The notes: a model not told the origin generated them from the letters alone. A stretch of 64,000 bases of DNA from Arthrobacter sp. ISL-72 (GCF_018613755.1 NZ_JAGGPP010000022.1:1-64000); one strand, 5' to 3'. Shown: positions 16,595 to 25,618, numbered from the stretch's first letter. Made by a program: numbers and translations.

Positions 16595-17848
16595 TCAGGA
16601 CGTGGCGGTCTTCAGCGCCTGGGTGAACCGGGTTAGCCCGGCCTGGATCTCGTCGCTGGTGACGTTGAGCGCCGGGATGATGCGGATGACGTTTCCGTGC
16701 GGCCCGCAGGTTAGGAGGAGAAGTTCTTCCGTGATCGCTGCCTGCTGGACGGCGAGGGCGGTAGCGGCGTCGGGGGTCCTGTCCGCGTTGCTGAATTCAA
16801 TGGACTGCATCAGGCCGCGGCCCCGGACATCTCCGATGGAGGTGAAGTCGCCCCTGAGGGCTTCGAGGCCAGTGCGCAGTTCGTCGCCCCGGATCAGGGC
16901 ATTCTCCACCAGGTTCTCGCGTTCGATGACGCCGAGGGTTGCGACGCCGGCGGCAGCGGCGACGGCGTTGCCGCCGTAGGTGCCGCCCTGGGAGCCGGGC
17001 CAGGCCTTGCCCATCAGCTCGGCTGAGGCCGCGATCGCAGAGATGGGGAACCCGCTGGCCAGGCCTTTGGCGGTGATGACCACGTCCGGCCGGATGCCGG
17101 CCCAGTCGTGTCCCCAGAACTTACCGGTGCGTCCGACGCCGGCCTGGACCTCATCGATAATGAGCACGATGCCATGCCGGTCAGCCCGTTCCCGCAGACC
17201 CTGCAGGAAAGCGACGGGGGTGGGAATGTAACCGCCGTCGCCGAGGACGGGTTCAATGATGAAACCCGCCGTGTCTGCCGGGCTGCTGATGCTGACCAGG
17301 AGGTGGTCCAGTTCCTTCAAGGCGAAGGCAACGGCGGTTTCTTCATCCCAGCCGTACCGGTAGGCGTGCGGGAACGGGGCGATGTGCACTCCGCCCATCA
17401 GCGGGGAGAAACCGGAACGGAACTTCGTGCCGGCCGTCGTGAGTGATGCCGCACCCACGGTGCGGCCGTGGAAGCCGCCCTGGAACGAGATGATGTTCGG
17501 CCGTCCTGTCGCCATCCGGGCCAGGCGGACGGAGGCCTCCACAGCCTCGGAACCGGACGTGGCGTAAAAGACACTGTCCAGCCCCGAGGGCAGGAACTCT
17601 CCCAGTCTTTCAGTCAGCTCAAGCAACGGTTTATGCATCACGGTGGTGTATTGGGCGTGGACAATCTTGCCCACCTGCTCACGGGCTGCAGCGACGACGT
17701 CCGGGTGGCAGTGGCCGGTGCTGGTGACGCCGATTCCGGTGGTGAAATCGAGATACTTCTTACCATCGGTAGCGTGGATCCAGCTGCCGAGGGCGTGGTC
17801 CACGACCACGGGAGTCGCCTGCTTGAGGATGGGACTGAGAGTTGCCAT
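16595..17848 (-). CDS. gabT: 4-aminobutyrate aminotransferase family (class III, PLP)
   Basis: This 417-residue class-III aminotransferase has the PLP phosphate-binding TSGSEAVEASVRLAR, LIIDEVQAGVGRTGKFW with the pyridine-N Asp, and the Schiff-base Lys in ITAKGLASGFP. It closely resembles GabT and related omega-amino-acid aminotransferases. Its promoter region contains ATTGTCAACAAT at 17876-17887. Upstream is the FAD oxidase and downstream gabD. It probably transaminates GABA or a close analogue produced by the oxidase; specificity cannot be fixed from sequence. Confidence 0.87.
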   Translation of the reverse strand: MATLSPILKQATPVVVDHALGSWIHATDGKKYLDFTTGIGVTSTGHCHPDVVAAAREQVGKIVHAQYTTVMHKPLLELTERLGEFLPSGLDSVFYATSGSEAVEASVRLARMATGRPNIISFQGGFHGRTVGAASLTTAGTKFRSGFSPLMGGVHIAPFPHAYRYGWDEETAVAFALKELDHLLVSISSPADTAGFIIEPVLGDGGYIPTPVAFLQGLRERADRHGIVLIIDEVQAGVGRTGKFWGHDWAGIRPDVVITAKGLASGFPISAIAASAELMGKAWPGSQGGTYGGNAVAAAAGVATLGVIERENLVENALIRGDELRTGLEALRGDFTSIGDVRGRGLMQSIEFSNADRTPDAATALAVQQAAITEELLLLTCGPHGNVIRIIPALNVTSDEIQAGLTRFTQALKTATS

Positions 17849-17875
17849 GGCTTCATACTTTCTTATCGACTGTAG

Positions 17876-17887
17876 ATTGTCAACAAT
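17876..17887. promoter_or_regulatory. GntR-type operator upstream of gabT
   Basis: ATTGTCAACAAT reads on the minus strand as ATTGTTGACAATCTAC. That 16-mer is also found upstream of the copy-B binding-protein gene. It contains TTGACA as a -35 element. Confidence 0.6.
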
Positions 17888-17927
17888 AAACGATCAACCG
17901 GATGGATCGCTTTTGTTGAGGGTGGAA

Positions 17928-19061
17928 TCAGCTGGTTTTGAAGCGTGGTGGGCGGACGAAGTCCAGCCCGGTGAAGGTTCGTTTGCCGAGGGCTTCGTGT
18001 ACGGCGATTTCGCCGTAGCCGGTGGCGTTTTTGAAGCCGGCACCGGAGAAGCCGGTGGCGTAGTAAATTCTGCTTGCTTCGTCGGGCCGGCCCAGGAGCG
18101 GGTTGTTGTCCTTGGTGTAGAGGTCGGGGAAGGCGTCTGAGCGGACGATGTTGGGGTAGAGGCCGGGAAGGAATTCGGTGACGGTTTCGGTGGTTTCGGT
18201 GATTTCGGCGGTGGTGAGTTCCCTGGGCACGGCGTCCGCTTTGGGTGTTGGTGTGCCGCGGCCGTCGAGGGTGGCTTTGACGGTGACGCCGTCGACGGCG
18301 GGTGCACCGTACATGGAGCGGTTCCCGGAGATGCGGATGAAGGTGGGGAATTTTCCGGGTGTGAATTCGGCTGCGTGGCGGGCGACGAACCAGGTGAGGA
18401 AGATCCGTTTGGTTTGGGTTGCTGCCTTCAGGTAGTCGGGCATGAGCCGTTGGGACCAGCCGCCGGAGGCGATGATCACGTTTTCGAAGGTCCATGACTT
18501 GTCCCCGGAGGTGATGGTGACGCCGTCGGGTGTTTCAGTGATTTTGTCGATGGGGGTGTTGGTGTGGACGGTGGCCCCGTTGGCCTGGGCGGCGGTGATG
18601 GCGGCGGTGACGGCCCGGTCGGTGCGCAGGGCGCCGGCGTGCGGGTCGTAGACGGCGATGTCGTCCGCGCGGAGGTGGTGTTGCGGGTAGCGTTCGGCCA
18701 TCTCTTCGCGGCTGAGGATTTCGTGCTCCGCGCCGTTGGTCCTGGTGGTTTCGAGCAGGTGCGGAATGTAGGGTCCGTTGGCGGTTCCGATGGAGAGGCC
18801 CCCGCAGCGGGTGAGGATGTTCTGGCCGGTTTCGGCCTCGAGTTCGGCCCAGAGGCTGCGGGAGCGTTCAAGGATGGGGTAGTAGTCGGGGTTGCCGCGG
18901 TAGAGCATGCGGAACAGCCGGGTGTCCCCGCCGACGGCGCTGCGGCCGTGGGCGGGGGAGGCGGCTTCGAATCCGGTGACGGAGTCGGACAGGCGGGAGG
19001 CCTGCCAGAGCGCCATGCTTCCGATGCTGCCCAGGCCGATGACGGCGAGTTTTCCGTCCAT
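17928..19061 (-). CDS. FAD-dependent amine oxidase, sarcosine-oxidase-like, lacking the FAD-linking Cys
   Basis: This 377-residue DAO-superfamily protein starts with the dinucleotide motif AVIGLGSIGSMALW, has GDTRLFRMLYRG as in monomeric sarcosine oxidase, and ends ATGFSGAGFKNATGYG. The segment aligned with the MSOX covalent-flavin motif (SCMYT) reads PDLYT, so the Cys is replaced and FAD is probably non-covalent. The gene is 3 bp from the ATPase stop and belongs to the importer operon, so its substrate is probably what the importer brings in. Oxidation of a secondary amine to feed gabT/gabD is a reasonable inference. Confidence 0.83.
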   Translation of the reverse strand: MDGKLAVIGLGSIGSMALWQASRLSDSVTGFEAASPAHGRSAVGGDTRLFRMLYRGNPDYYPILERSRSLWAELEAETGQNILTRCGGLSIGTANGPYIPHLLETTRTNGAEHEILSREEMAERYPQHHLRADDIAVYDPHAGALRTDRAVTAAITAAQANGATVHTNTPIDKITETPDGVTITSGDKSWTFENVIIASGGWSQRLMPDYLKAATQTKRIFLTWFVARHAAEFTPGKFPTFIRISGNRSMYGAPAVDGVTVKATLDGRGTPTPKADAVPRELTTAEITETTETVTEFLPGLYPNIVRSDAFPDLYTKDNNPLLGRPDEASRIYYATGFSGAGFKNATGYGEIAVHEALGKRTFTGLDFVRPPRFKTS

Positions 19062-19064
19062 GGT

Positions 19065-19832
19065 TTAGAGCACCTTTTCGAGGAAGGCCCGGGTGCGGGG
19101 TTCCTTGGGGTCGCGGAGGACCTTCCGGGCGTCGCCGCGTTCGACGATGAAGCCGTCGTCCATGAAGATCAGGGAGTCCGAGACTTCGCGGGCGAAGCCC
19201 ATTTCGTGGGTGACAACCACCATGGTCATGCCTTTTTTGGCCAGGTCCTGCATAACGCTGAGGACTTCGCCGACTTTTTCGGGGTCCAGGGCGGATGTGG
19301 GCTCGTCGAAGAGCATGATTTCCGGGTCCATGGCCAGGGATCGGGCGATCGCTACGCGTTGCTGCTGTCCGCCGGAGAGCTGCGCGGGGTAGTGGTCGCC
19401 GAAGCTGGCCAGGCCAACACTGGCCAACAGCTCGTGCGCCCGTTTGGCTGCCTGCTTCTTGTCGGTGCCTTTGACCAGGACGGGTCCGGCCATGACGTTC
19501 TCCCGGGCTGTCATATTGGGGAAGAGGTTGAACTGCTGGAAGACCATGCCAACCCTGGTGCGCTGCTCGGCGAGTTTCTTCGGGGGCAGGGCGTGGTAGG
19601 CGGAGTCGGTTTCGTAGTATCCGAAGTTCTCCCCATTGACCTTGAGGATCCCCTGGTCGACGGTTTCAAGGCCGTTGATGCAGCGCAGGAGGGTGGATTT
19701 GCCGGAGCCGCTGGGTCCGATGATGCAGCAGATTTCGCCGCTGGCGATGTCCAGGTCGATGTTCTGCAGGACCGTCTTGGGTCCGAAGGACTTGCGGATT
19801 CCGCGGGCGTGAATGGTGCCGTCGGTGCTCAT
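19065..19832 (-). CDS. polar amino-acid ABC transporter ATPase
   Basis: This 255-residue GlnQ/ArtP-type ATPase has Walker A GPSGSGKSTLL (about residue 39), signature LSGGQQQRVAIARS and Walker B IMLFDEPTSALDP. Its start overlaps the permease stop as ATGA. It is the only intact ATPase for two permease/binding-protein sets in the window; the copy-A version is a 20-codon scar. It may energise both importers, which is inference. Confidence 0.93.
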   Translation of the reverse strand: MSTDGTIHARGIRKSFGPKTVLQNIDLDIASGEICCIIGPSGSGKSTLLRCINGLETVDQGILKVNGENFGYYETDSAYHALPPKKLAEQRTRVGMVFQQFNLFPNMTARENVMAGPVLVKGTDKKQAAKRAHELLASVGLASFGDHYPAQLSGGQQQRVAIARSLAMDPEIMLFDEPTSALDPEKVGEVLSVMQDLAKKGMTMVVVTHEMGFAREVSDSLIFMDDGFIVERGDARKVLRDPKEPRTRAFLEKVL

Positions 19833-20761
19833 CGGGCGATACCTTCCGGTGCTGTCAGTACAACCTTTTTTGCCTTCCGGGGAAGCCTGGAGGTTGTACG
19901 GGAGTATTTTTGCTCGAGCTTTGCTTGCGGGTAGCTGAGCAGGAGGGTCATGACGAGGTACCAGAGGCTGGCAACGATCAGTAGCGGGATGGTCTCATAG
20001 GTGCGGGCGTAGATGAGCTGGGCGCTTTGAAGCAGTTCCGCGACGCCCAGGACGCTGACGAGGGAGGTTTCCTTGAACATGCCGATGAACTGGTTTCCGG
20101 TCGCCGGGATGATCGAGGGCATGGCCTGGGGGATGATGACCTTGCGCATCTTCATCGCCCCGCTCATTCCCAGCGAATCCGCGGCCTCGATCTGGCCCTT
20201 GCCCACGGCGGAGAAGCCTCCGCGGATGATTTCTGCCATGTAGGCGGCCTGATTGAGGGTCAGGCCGACCAGGGCTGCGGTGATGGGGGCCATCAGGGCG
20301 TTCACATCGATCGCGGTGCCGATGTCCGTGAACGGAATGCCGATGGTCAGGTTCGGGTACAGGGCGGCGATGTTGAACCAGAAGATGAGCTGGACCAGGA
20401 CCGGGGTGCCGCGGAACAAGGTGATGTAGACACCGGCGGTGGCTGCGACCGGTTTGATGCTGGATGCCCGCATGATCGCCAGCCCCAGCCCCAGGAGTGT
20501 TCCCAGGGCCATGCTGGCAAAGGTCAGGAAGATCGTGAGCATCAGGCCACGCAGGATCGTTTCATGGGTGAAGTACTGGGCCACCACGCCCCACTTGAAG
20601 TTGGGGTTGGTTGATACGGAGATGAGTATGCCCAGGCCTACGAGGCTGCACACCACCCAGGCGACGGATTCAAAGGTGCTTCGACGCCGTAGCCTTGGTT
20701 TGAGGGCTGGATCCATCCCACTCATTGTGGTTTCGCTTCTTTCGATAATCACTGGCTGCAT
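19829..20761 (-). CDS. polar amino-acid ABC transporter permease (copy B)
   Basis: This 310-residue PAAT-family permease is nearly identical to copy A apart from the N-terminus. It has several helices and the coupling loop EAADSLGMSGAMKMRKVIIP. ATG 20761 has GCGGGGA upstream; an internal ATG at 20725 is an alternative. It sits 11 bp after the binding-protein stop. The DNA similarity to copy A implies duplication. Confidence 0.9.
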   Translation of the reverse strand: MQPVIIERSETTMSGMDPALKPRLRRRSTFESVAWVVCSLVGLGILISVSTNPNFKWGVVAQYFTHETILRGLMLTIFLTFASMALGTLLGLGLAIMRASSIKPVAATAGVYITLFRGTPVLVQLIFWFNIAALYPNLTIGIPFTDIGTAIDVNALMAPITAALVGLTLNQAAYMAEIIRGGFSAVGKGQIEAADSLGMSGAMKMRKVIIPQAMPSIIPATGNQFIGMFKETSLVSVLGVAELLQSAQLIYARTYETIPLLIVASLWYLVMTLLLSYPQAKLEQKYSRTTSRLPRKAKKVVLTAPEGIAR

Positions 20762-20772
20762 GGAAGTCCCCG

Positions 20773-21705
20773 CTAGTTGAGCTTGGCGTCGGTAATGGCT
20801 AGACCGTCGAGGCCCCAGTTGTCGAGGGACTTCTTGTATTCGGGGCTTTCAAGGACGGACTGAGTCGCTGCCTGCAGGGCCGGAGACAGCGGTGATCCCT
20901 TCTTCAGGCCAATGGCAACGGTGTGGTCCGAGCGGGTATCAACCTGCGGCGTCAGGACCGTGAAGGTGTTCGGCTGCTGCTGGTCTGCCCAGACCAGCGC
21001 GGGGGTGTCGTAGAAGACGCCATCGATGCGCTTGGAGGCCAGTTGCGTGAGGGCTTCCTGGACGTTGGGCAATGTCACACCGTTGATGGCCGGTTTGCCC
21101 TTTTCTTCGCAGGTCCATTTCGAGACGTTCGGCAGGTGCTTCAGCTGGGCGTTGGAGCCCTTGGTGACCGCGATGTTCTTACCGCACATGTCGTCATTGC
21201 TGATGTTCAGCGGATTGCCGTGAGCCACGGCCACCGGGACGCCGGTATTGAGATAGTCGACCATGTCCAGGACCTTCAGGCGTTCGGCGGTTGGTGACAT
21301 GGTGGTGGCAGTGAAGTCGTAGCGGCCGCCGTCGATGCCGGGAATGATCGTGTCGAAAGCGGTGTTTTCGAACTTCAGCTTCAGGCCGAGCTTCTTCGCC
21401 ACCAGCCGGGCCACATCCGGGTTCAGGCCAATCGGCGTTGTGTTGTCATCGGCAAGGAAGGTAGTGGGCGGATAATGCAGGTCCATGGCCACGGTCAGTT
21501 CGCCCTTGTCCTTGTAGGACTGTGGCAACAGCGCCACTGCCGCCTGGTCGGGCTGGACGCCTTCGGAGATGTCGGCGGTGTTCGATGTCTTTGACTTTGC
21601 ATCCTCAGACGCCGGAGTGCCGCTGACCGCGCCGCCACAGGCGCTCAGTGCCAATACGACAGCGAGCCCTGCTGCCGCGGTCTGAACTTTGTTGATGGTC
21701 TTCAT
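20773..21705 (-). CDS. polar amino-acid ABC transporter substrate-binding lipoprotein (copy B)
   Basis: This 310-residue SBP-3 family lipoprotein has a signal MKTINKVQ...LALSAC with lipobox. The mature protein contains SNTADISEGVQPDQAA, MDLHYPPTTFLADDN and RYDFTATTMSPTAERLKVLD. It is first in the importer-oxidase operon, and its upstream region has two operator-like sites. Differences from copy A concentrate in the middle region (for example VDYLNTGVPVAVAHGN versus INYLNGGISVAVSAGN), which may tune ligand choice. Confidence 0.9.
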   Translation of the reverse strand: MKTINKVQTAAAGLAVVLALSACGGAVSGTPASEDAKSKTSNTADISEGVQPDQAAVALLPQSYKDKGELTVAMDLHYPPTTFLADDNTTPIGLNPDVARLVAKKLGLKLKFENTAFDTIIPGIDGGRYDFTATTMSPTAERLKVLDMVDYLNTGVPVAVAHGNPLNISNDDMCGKNIAVTKGSNAQLKHLPNVSKWTCEEKGKPAINGVTLPNVQEALTQLASKRIDGVFYDTPALVWADQQQPNTFTVLTPQVDTRSDHTVAIGLKKGSPLSPALQAATQSVLESPEYKKSLDNWGLDGLAITDAKLN

Positions 21706-21880
21706 GGTGTTTCCCTTCGATTGCTTTCAGCTTTGTGGAAGTCGCTGTAACGAGGGACAAAGATCACTCAGCATGCTGCTGGGCTGATCGTTTGCCGGGC
21801 CCCCGGGGGTGCCTGTTTCCGAGGGTTGTGTGATCCGGATCTCTCCTTCACCTGATGCAATGCAACCCCCTCTTCGGTAG

Positions 21881-21897
21881 ATTGTCAACAATTGACA
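21881..21897. promoter_or_regulatory. GntR-type operator upstream of copy-B importer operon
   Basis: ATTGTCAACAATTGACA contains the core ATTGTCAACAAT and an inverted repeat TGTCAA-CAA-TTGACA. On the minus strand TTGACA could be the -35 box for the importer operon. Confidence 0.62.
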
Positions 21898-21952
21898 GGC
21901 AATTTTTTGCCGAATGCCATTGAGAACCATTCCGAAGAAGCGCGGTTCCAAA

Positions 21953-21985
21953 CTGTTGACAATTTACAATCCGTCGGCCTAGAGT
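21953..21985 (+). promoter_or_regulatory. rightward promoter with overlapping operator
   Basis: TTGACA (21956-21961), an 18-bp spacer and TAGAGT (21980-21985) form a good promoter for the HAD-II operon. CTGTTGACAAT at 21953-21963 resembles the island operator and covers the -35 box, consistent with repression. Confidence 0.6.
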
Positions 21986-22108
21986 CGAGTTATCGGGCAG
22001 GAGTCCCCGGCCTGCAGGGTGAGAATTCCTGAGCGGTATGCGCTCCTCCACAGCTTCCCAACCGGGCATATGGCCCATTTCCTTCACTTGAAACAGAACG
22101 GACAGACC

Positions 22109-22783
22109 ATGGCAGAGACCAACTTCCGGCCGAAGTACATTTCCTTCGATTGCTACGGCACGCTGATCAACTTCGACATCGATCCCACCACCCGCCGGAT
22201 GCTCGCGGGCCGGTTGCCCGAAGAGCAGTGGCCTGCGTTCAAGAAGGTGTTCCGCGGGTACCGGTTCGACGAGGTCTGCGGCGACTACAAGCCCTACGAG
22301 CAGATCCTTCAGGATTCCTTTGACCGGGTGTGCAAGCGGTGGGGCATTGGACCGACCGAGGGCGCCGGCGCAGAGTTCGCTGAGGCTGTGCGTGGCTGGG
22401 TTGCCCACGAGGACGTGCCGGCGCCTTTGAAGCTGATGGGCGATAACTACCAGCTGGTGATCCTGTCCAACGCTGACGACAGCTTCCTGGACATCAGCGT
22501 TCCGAAGCTCGGCGCGGACTTCCACGCCGTGTACACCGCTGAGCAGGCCCAGGCCTACAAGCCCCGGTACCAGGCGTTCGAGTACATGCTGGACACCCTG
22601 AACGCTAAGCCGGAGGACTTCCTGCACGTGTCCTCGCACACCCGGTACGACATGATGCCTATGCACGACATGGGCTTCCGAAACCTCTTGATGCTGGACC
22701 GTGGCTATGACCCCATTACCGCGGGCTACGACTACACCACCGTGAAGTCCCTGGACGAGCTCAACAAGCACCTCGGTCTGTAG
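22109..22783 (+). CDS. haloacid dehalogenase type II family hydrolase
   Basis: This 224-residue HAD-superfamily protein has motif I FDCYGTL with the nucleophilic Asp, motif II ILSNADD, a Lys in AYKPRYQAFEYML and motif III around SSHTRYDMMPMHDMG. The family includes L-2-haloacid dehalogenases, but many members act on non-halogenated substrates. ATG 22109 is chosen over an upstream frame because homology begins there. It is first in a rightward operon with an FAD oxidase, ALDH and three dehydrogenases. A dehalogenase role is not required by that context. Confidence 0.82.
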   Translation: MAETNFRPKYISFDCYGTLINFDIDPTTRRMLAGRLPEEQWPAFKKVFRGYRFDEVCGDYKPYEQILQDSFDRVCKRWGIGPTEGAGAEFAEAVRGWVAHEDVPAPLKLMGDNYQLVILSNADDSFLDISVPKLGADFHAVYTAEQAQAYKPRYQAFEYMLDTLNAKPEDFLHVSSHTRYDMMPMHDMGFRNLLMLDRGYDPITAGYDYTTVKSLDELNKHLGL

Positions 22784-22810
22784 ACCCACGACGAGGCGAA
22801 AGGTCAACCC

Positions 22811-24088
22811 ATGAAACTCATTCCTTACTGGCTGGACACTGCGGAGCCTTCCGGAGACTACCGGCAGACTCCGGTACCCGCGAATGTCGATGTGGCAATC
22901 ATCGGCGCCGGATTTACGGGGCTGTCCGCGGCCCTGGAATTTGCCAAGCAAGGTGCGAGCGTTGCCGTTTTCGAGCGCCACACTGTGGGCTGGGGCGCGT
23001 CGGGCCGCAACGGGGGAATGGCTACGACCGGGTTGGCCATTGGCTTCAGCACCGCGGTCAAGCGCTACGGGGGACCCCGCGCGGTGGAGATGTTCCGCGA
23101 GTACAACGACGCCATCGACAGCATCGAGAAGCTGGTGCATGACAACGGCATCGACTGTGACTACAAGCGTTTTGGGAAGCTCTCGCTGGCCTTCCACGAA
23201 TCCCACTACGAGGGGTTCCTGAAGTCGCAGGAACTGCTGGCTAGCTTGGCAGACCACCACGTCAAGGTCATCCCCAAGTCTGAGATCCACAGCGAAATCG
23301 GCACGGACTTCTACCAGGGAGCCATGCTTGATCCGCTGGGAGCAGGCCTGCATGTGGGCAAGTTCGTGCATGGGCTGGCCGGTGCGGCTGCTGCCGTGGG
23401 CGCGGACATCTGTGAGAACGCCGGTGTCACCGAGCTGAAAAAGGTCTCGGGCACCGTCCACGACGTGCACACCACCCGTGGCATCTCCAGGGCCAAGCAG
23501 GTCCTGGTCGCCACGAGCGGCTATACCGGCGGTGTCACCCCCTGGCTGCAGCGCCGGGTAATCCCGGTGGGCAGCTTTATCATCTGCACTGAGCCATTGC
23601 CCGAAGACGTAGTCAACCGGATCCTGCCGAACCGGCGGCAGGCCTCCGACAGCAAGATGCTGACCTACTATTTCCGGATCACCCCGGACAACAGGCTCCT
23701 CTTCGGCGGCCGGGCGCGCTTTGCGCTGTCCAGCCCGGACTCGGACGTCAAGAGCGCCGAAATCCTGCGCAAGGCAATGCTCGAGCTGTTTCCCTACCTG
23801 TCCAACGCCAAGGTGGACTACATCTGGGGAGGTTTGGTGGACCTGTCGATGGACCAGATGGTCCACGCCGGCGTCCACGACGGCCTCTTCTACTCCCTCT
23901 GCTACAGCGGACACGGGGTGCAAATGGCCGCCCACATGGGCAAGAGGATGGCCCACTACATGGCCGGCGACAAGAGCGCCAACGTGTGGGAAGACCTGAA
24001 AAACCCGCCCGTGCCGGGACACTTCGGCCCGCCCTGGTTCCTGCCCTTTATTGGCGCTGCCGCCAAGATCATCGACCGAGTCAAGTAG
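22811..24088 (+). CDS. FAD-dependent amine oxidoreductase, PuuB/OrdL-like
   Basis: This 425-residue DAO-superfamily enzyme has an N-terminal dinucleotide fold VAIIGAGFTGLSAALEFA, the family motif GWGASGRNGGMA, and the C-terminal SLCYSGHGVQMAAHMG. It resembles gamma-glutamylputrescine oxidase. It should oxidise an amine or amino acid to an aldehyde or oxo acid, and the ALDH 12 bp downstream is the natural next step. Together with the HAD gene it forms an operon under the island operator. The substrate is unknown; putrescine-type amines are only one possibility. Confidence 0.83.
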   Translation: MKLIPYWLDTAEPSGDYRQTPVPANVDVAIIGAGFTGLSAALEFAKQGASVAVFERHTVGWGASGRNGGMATTGLAIGFSTAVKRYGGPRAVEMFREYNDAIDSIEKLVHDNGIDCDYKRFGKLSLAFHESHYEGFLKSQELLASLADHHVKVIPKSEIHSEIGTDFYQGAMLDPLGAGLHVGKFVHGLAGAAAAVGADICENAGVTELKKVSGTVHDVHTTRGISRAKQVLVATSGYTGGVTPWLQRRVIPVGSFIICTEPLPEDVVNRILPNRRQASDSKMLTYYFRITPDNRLLFGGRARFALSSPDSDVKSAEILRKAMLELFPYLSNAKVDYIWGGLVDLSMDQMVHAGVHDGLFYSLCYSGHGVQMAAHMGKRMAHYMAGDKSANVWEDLKNPPVPGHFGPPWFLPFIGAAAKIIDRVK

Positions 24089-24100
24089 ACAAGGGACCAC

Positions 24101-25618
24101 ATGTCGCCATCGACAATCCTCGCTGACACGCGCCCCGATACGGGGTACGACCGGGCAAAACTGGCCAACCTTCCCGGGGGAGCATTCATAGAAGGGCAGT
24201 GGCAGACCGCTGATATGACCGTGGAAGTCCGGGATCCCCAGGACGGTCTCCTGGTGGGGCGGGTCTGCAGCTCAACTCCGCAGGACGTGCGCCGGGCCAT
24301 TGCCCATGTTCACCGGCACCTCCAGGTCCAGGAGTGGCCGTTGCGTGCCCGCCGGGAGGCACTGGAAAAGGCGGCACTGCTGCTTAGTGAGCAGTCTGCC
24401 CGCTTTGCCAGCATCATCGCTGCCGAAAGTAGTAAGACCATCACGGAAGCCGAGCGCGAGGTGCGGCGCTGCACCGAAACCCTGCGGCTCTCCGCCGCCG
24501 CCTCGGCCGAGCTGGCGGGCGAGACCCTGGGTTTTGAGGACAGCATGGCCGGGGCGAACAAGATCGGCTGGTACGCCCGGAAGCCTGTGGGCATCATTGC
24601 CGCGATCACCCCCTTTAACGATCCGCTGAACCTGGTGGCGCATAAGCTGGGCCCCGCACTTATCGGAGGAAACGGCGTCGTTCTTAAACCGTCCACCCGG
24701 ACTCCGCTGACGGGGCTTGCCTTTGTCCAGCTGCTGCTGGAAGCGGGCGTCCCGCCGGGACGCATCGCGGCGATCGTGACCGGCCCCGGTGTTTCCGAGG
24801 CGCTCGTGACGGACCCCCAGGTGGACCTCATCTCCTTCACCGGCGGCCCCGTAACAGCCGAACGCATCGCCGTCGCTGCCGGGTCCAAAAAGATCCTTTC
24901 CGAACTCGGCGGAAACAACGCCACGATTGTCTGCGCCGATGCCGACGCGGAAGCCGCGGCGCGGGCGATCGTTGCCGGTGCTTTCGGGATCGCGGGGCAG
25001 AACTGCCTGTCTGTGCAGCGGGTCTATGTCCACACCTCGCTGTTCAACGAAATCCTGGAACTCGTCGTTCGCGGCACAGGGGCGCTCACGACCGGGCCGA
25101 AGCTGGACCGGAGCACTGATGTTGGACCGCTGATTTCCGAGGCAGAGGCCCGCCGTGTCGAGGGGGTAGGAGAAGCCAAAGCGGCGGGCGCCACCGTCCA
25201 CACCGGGGGACAGCGGCAGGGCGCGTACTACCTGCCAACCGTCCTCGCCGACGTGGCGTCAGAATGCCGGGTGATCAAGGAAGAAGTTTTCGGGCCCGTG
25301 GTCAGCATCCTGCCGTTCATCGAGGTTTCGGACGCGATCTACGCCGCCAACGACACCGAGTACGGCCTCCAAGCAGGCGTCTTCACTCGGTGCATTGATC
25401 TTGCGCTGGCCATTGCCGACAAGCTGCACGTGGGCGCCGTCGTGATCAACGAGACCAGCGACGTGCGCATCGACTCCATGCCTTTCGGCGGGTTCAAGAA
25501 ATCCGGCGTGGGCCGTGAAGGCGTCCGGTACGCCGTGCACGAAATGACCGAACCGAAGAGCACCATCATCAACCTGGCAGAAAAGATTTCGGGCACTTCG
25601 GAGTGGAAAACATCATGA
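24101..25618 (+). CDS. NAD(P)-dependent aldehyde dehydrogenase
   Basis: This 505-residue ALDH-superfamily protein of the lactaldehyde/phosphonoacetaldehyde-dehydrogenase-like subgroup has GIIAAITPFNDPLNLVAHK, catalytic Glu in SELGGNNATIV and catalytic Cys in GQNCLSVQRVYV. ATG 24101 has AAGGGA upstream. The stop overlaps the next gene as ATGA. It presumably oxidises the aldehyde made by the preceding flavin oxidase. Confidence 0.86.
   Translation: MSPSTILADTRPDTGYDRAKLANLPGGAFIEGQWQTADMTVEVRDPQDGLLVGRVCSSTPQDVRRAIAHVHRHLQVQEWPLRARREALEKAALLLSEQSARFASIIAAESSKTITEAEREVRRCTETLRLSAAASAELAGETLGFEDSMAGANKIGWYARKPVGIIAAITPFNDPLNLVAHKLGPALIGGNGVVLKPSTRTPLTGLAFVQLLLEAGVPPGRIAAIVTGPGVSEALVTDPQVDLISFTGGPVTAERIAVAAGSKKILSELGGNNATIVCADADAEAAARAIVAGAFGIAGQNCLSVQRVYVHTSLFNEILELVVRGTGALTTGPKLDRSTDVGPLISEAEARRVEGVGEAKAAGATVHTGGQRQGAYYLPTVLADVASECRVIKEEVFGPVVSILPFIEVSDAIYAANDTEYGLQAGVFTRCIDLALAIADKLHVGAVVINETSDVRIDSMPFGGFKKSGVGREGVRYAVHEMTEPKSTIINLAEKISGTSEWKTS

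Larger units (their letters stand above)
21706..22108. promoter_or_regulatory. 403-bp divergent control region of the catabolic island
   Basis: The region separates the leftward importer operon from the rightward HAD-oxidase-dehydrogenase operon. It holds two operator-like sites (21881-21897 and 21953-21969) and a rightward promoter. No other gene is credible in it. Confidence 0.7.

Noticed and set aside
22109..22783. Organohalide degradation locus
   Set aside because: The HAD-II protein alone does not show dehalogenation; the rest of the operon is amine and hydroxyacid metabolism.
21848..24100. 750-codon minus-strand open frame
   Set aside because: It is antisense to the HAD and PuuB-like genes, which have clear motifs and ribosome-binding sites. 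High GC content at third positions makes long shadow frames common here.
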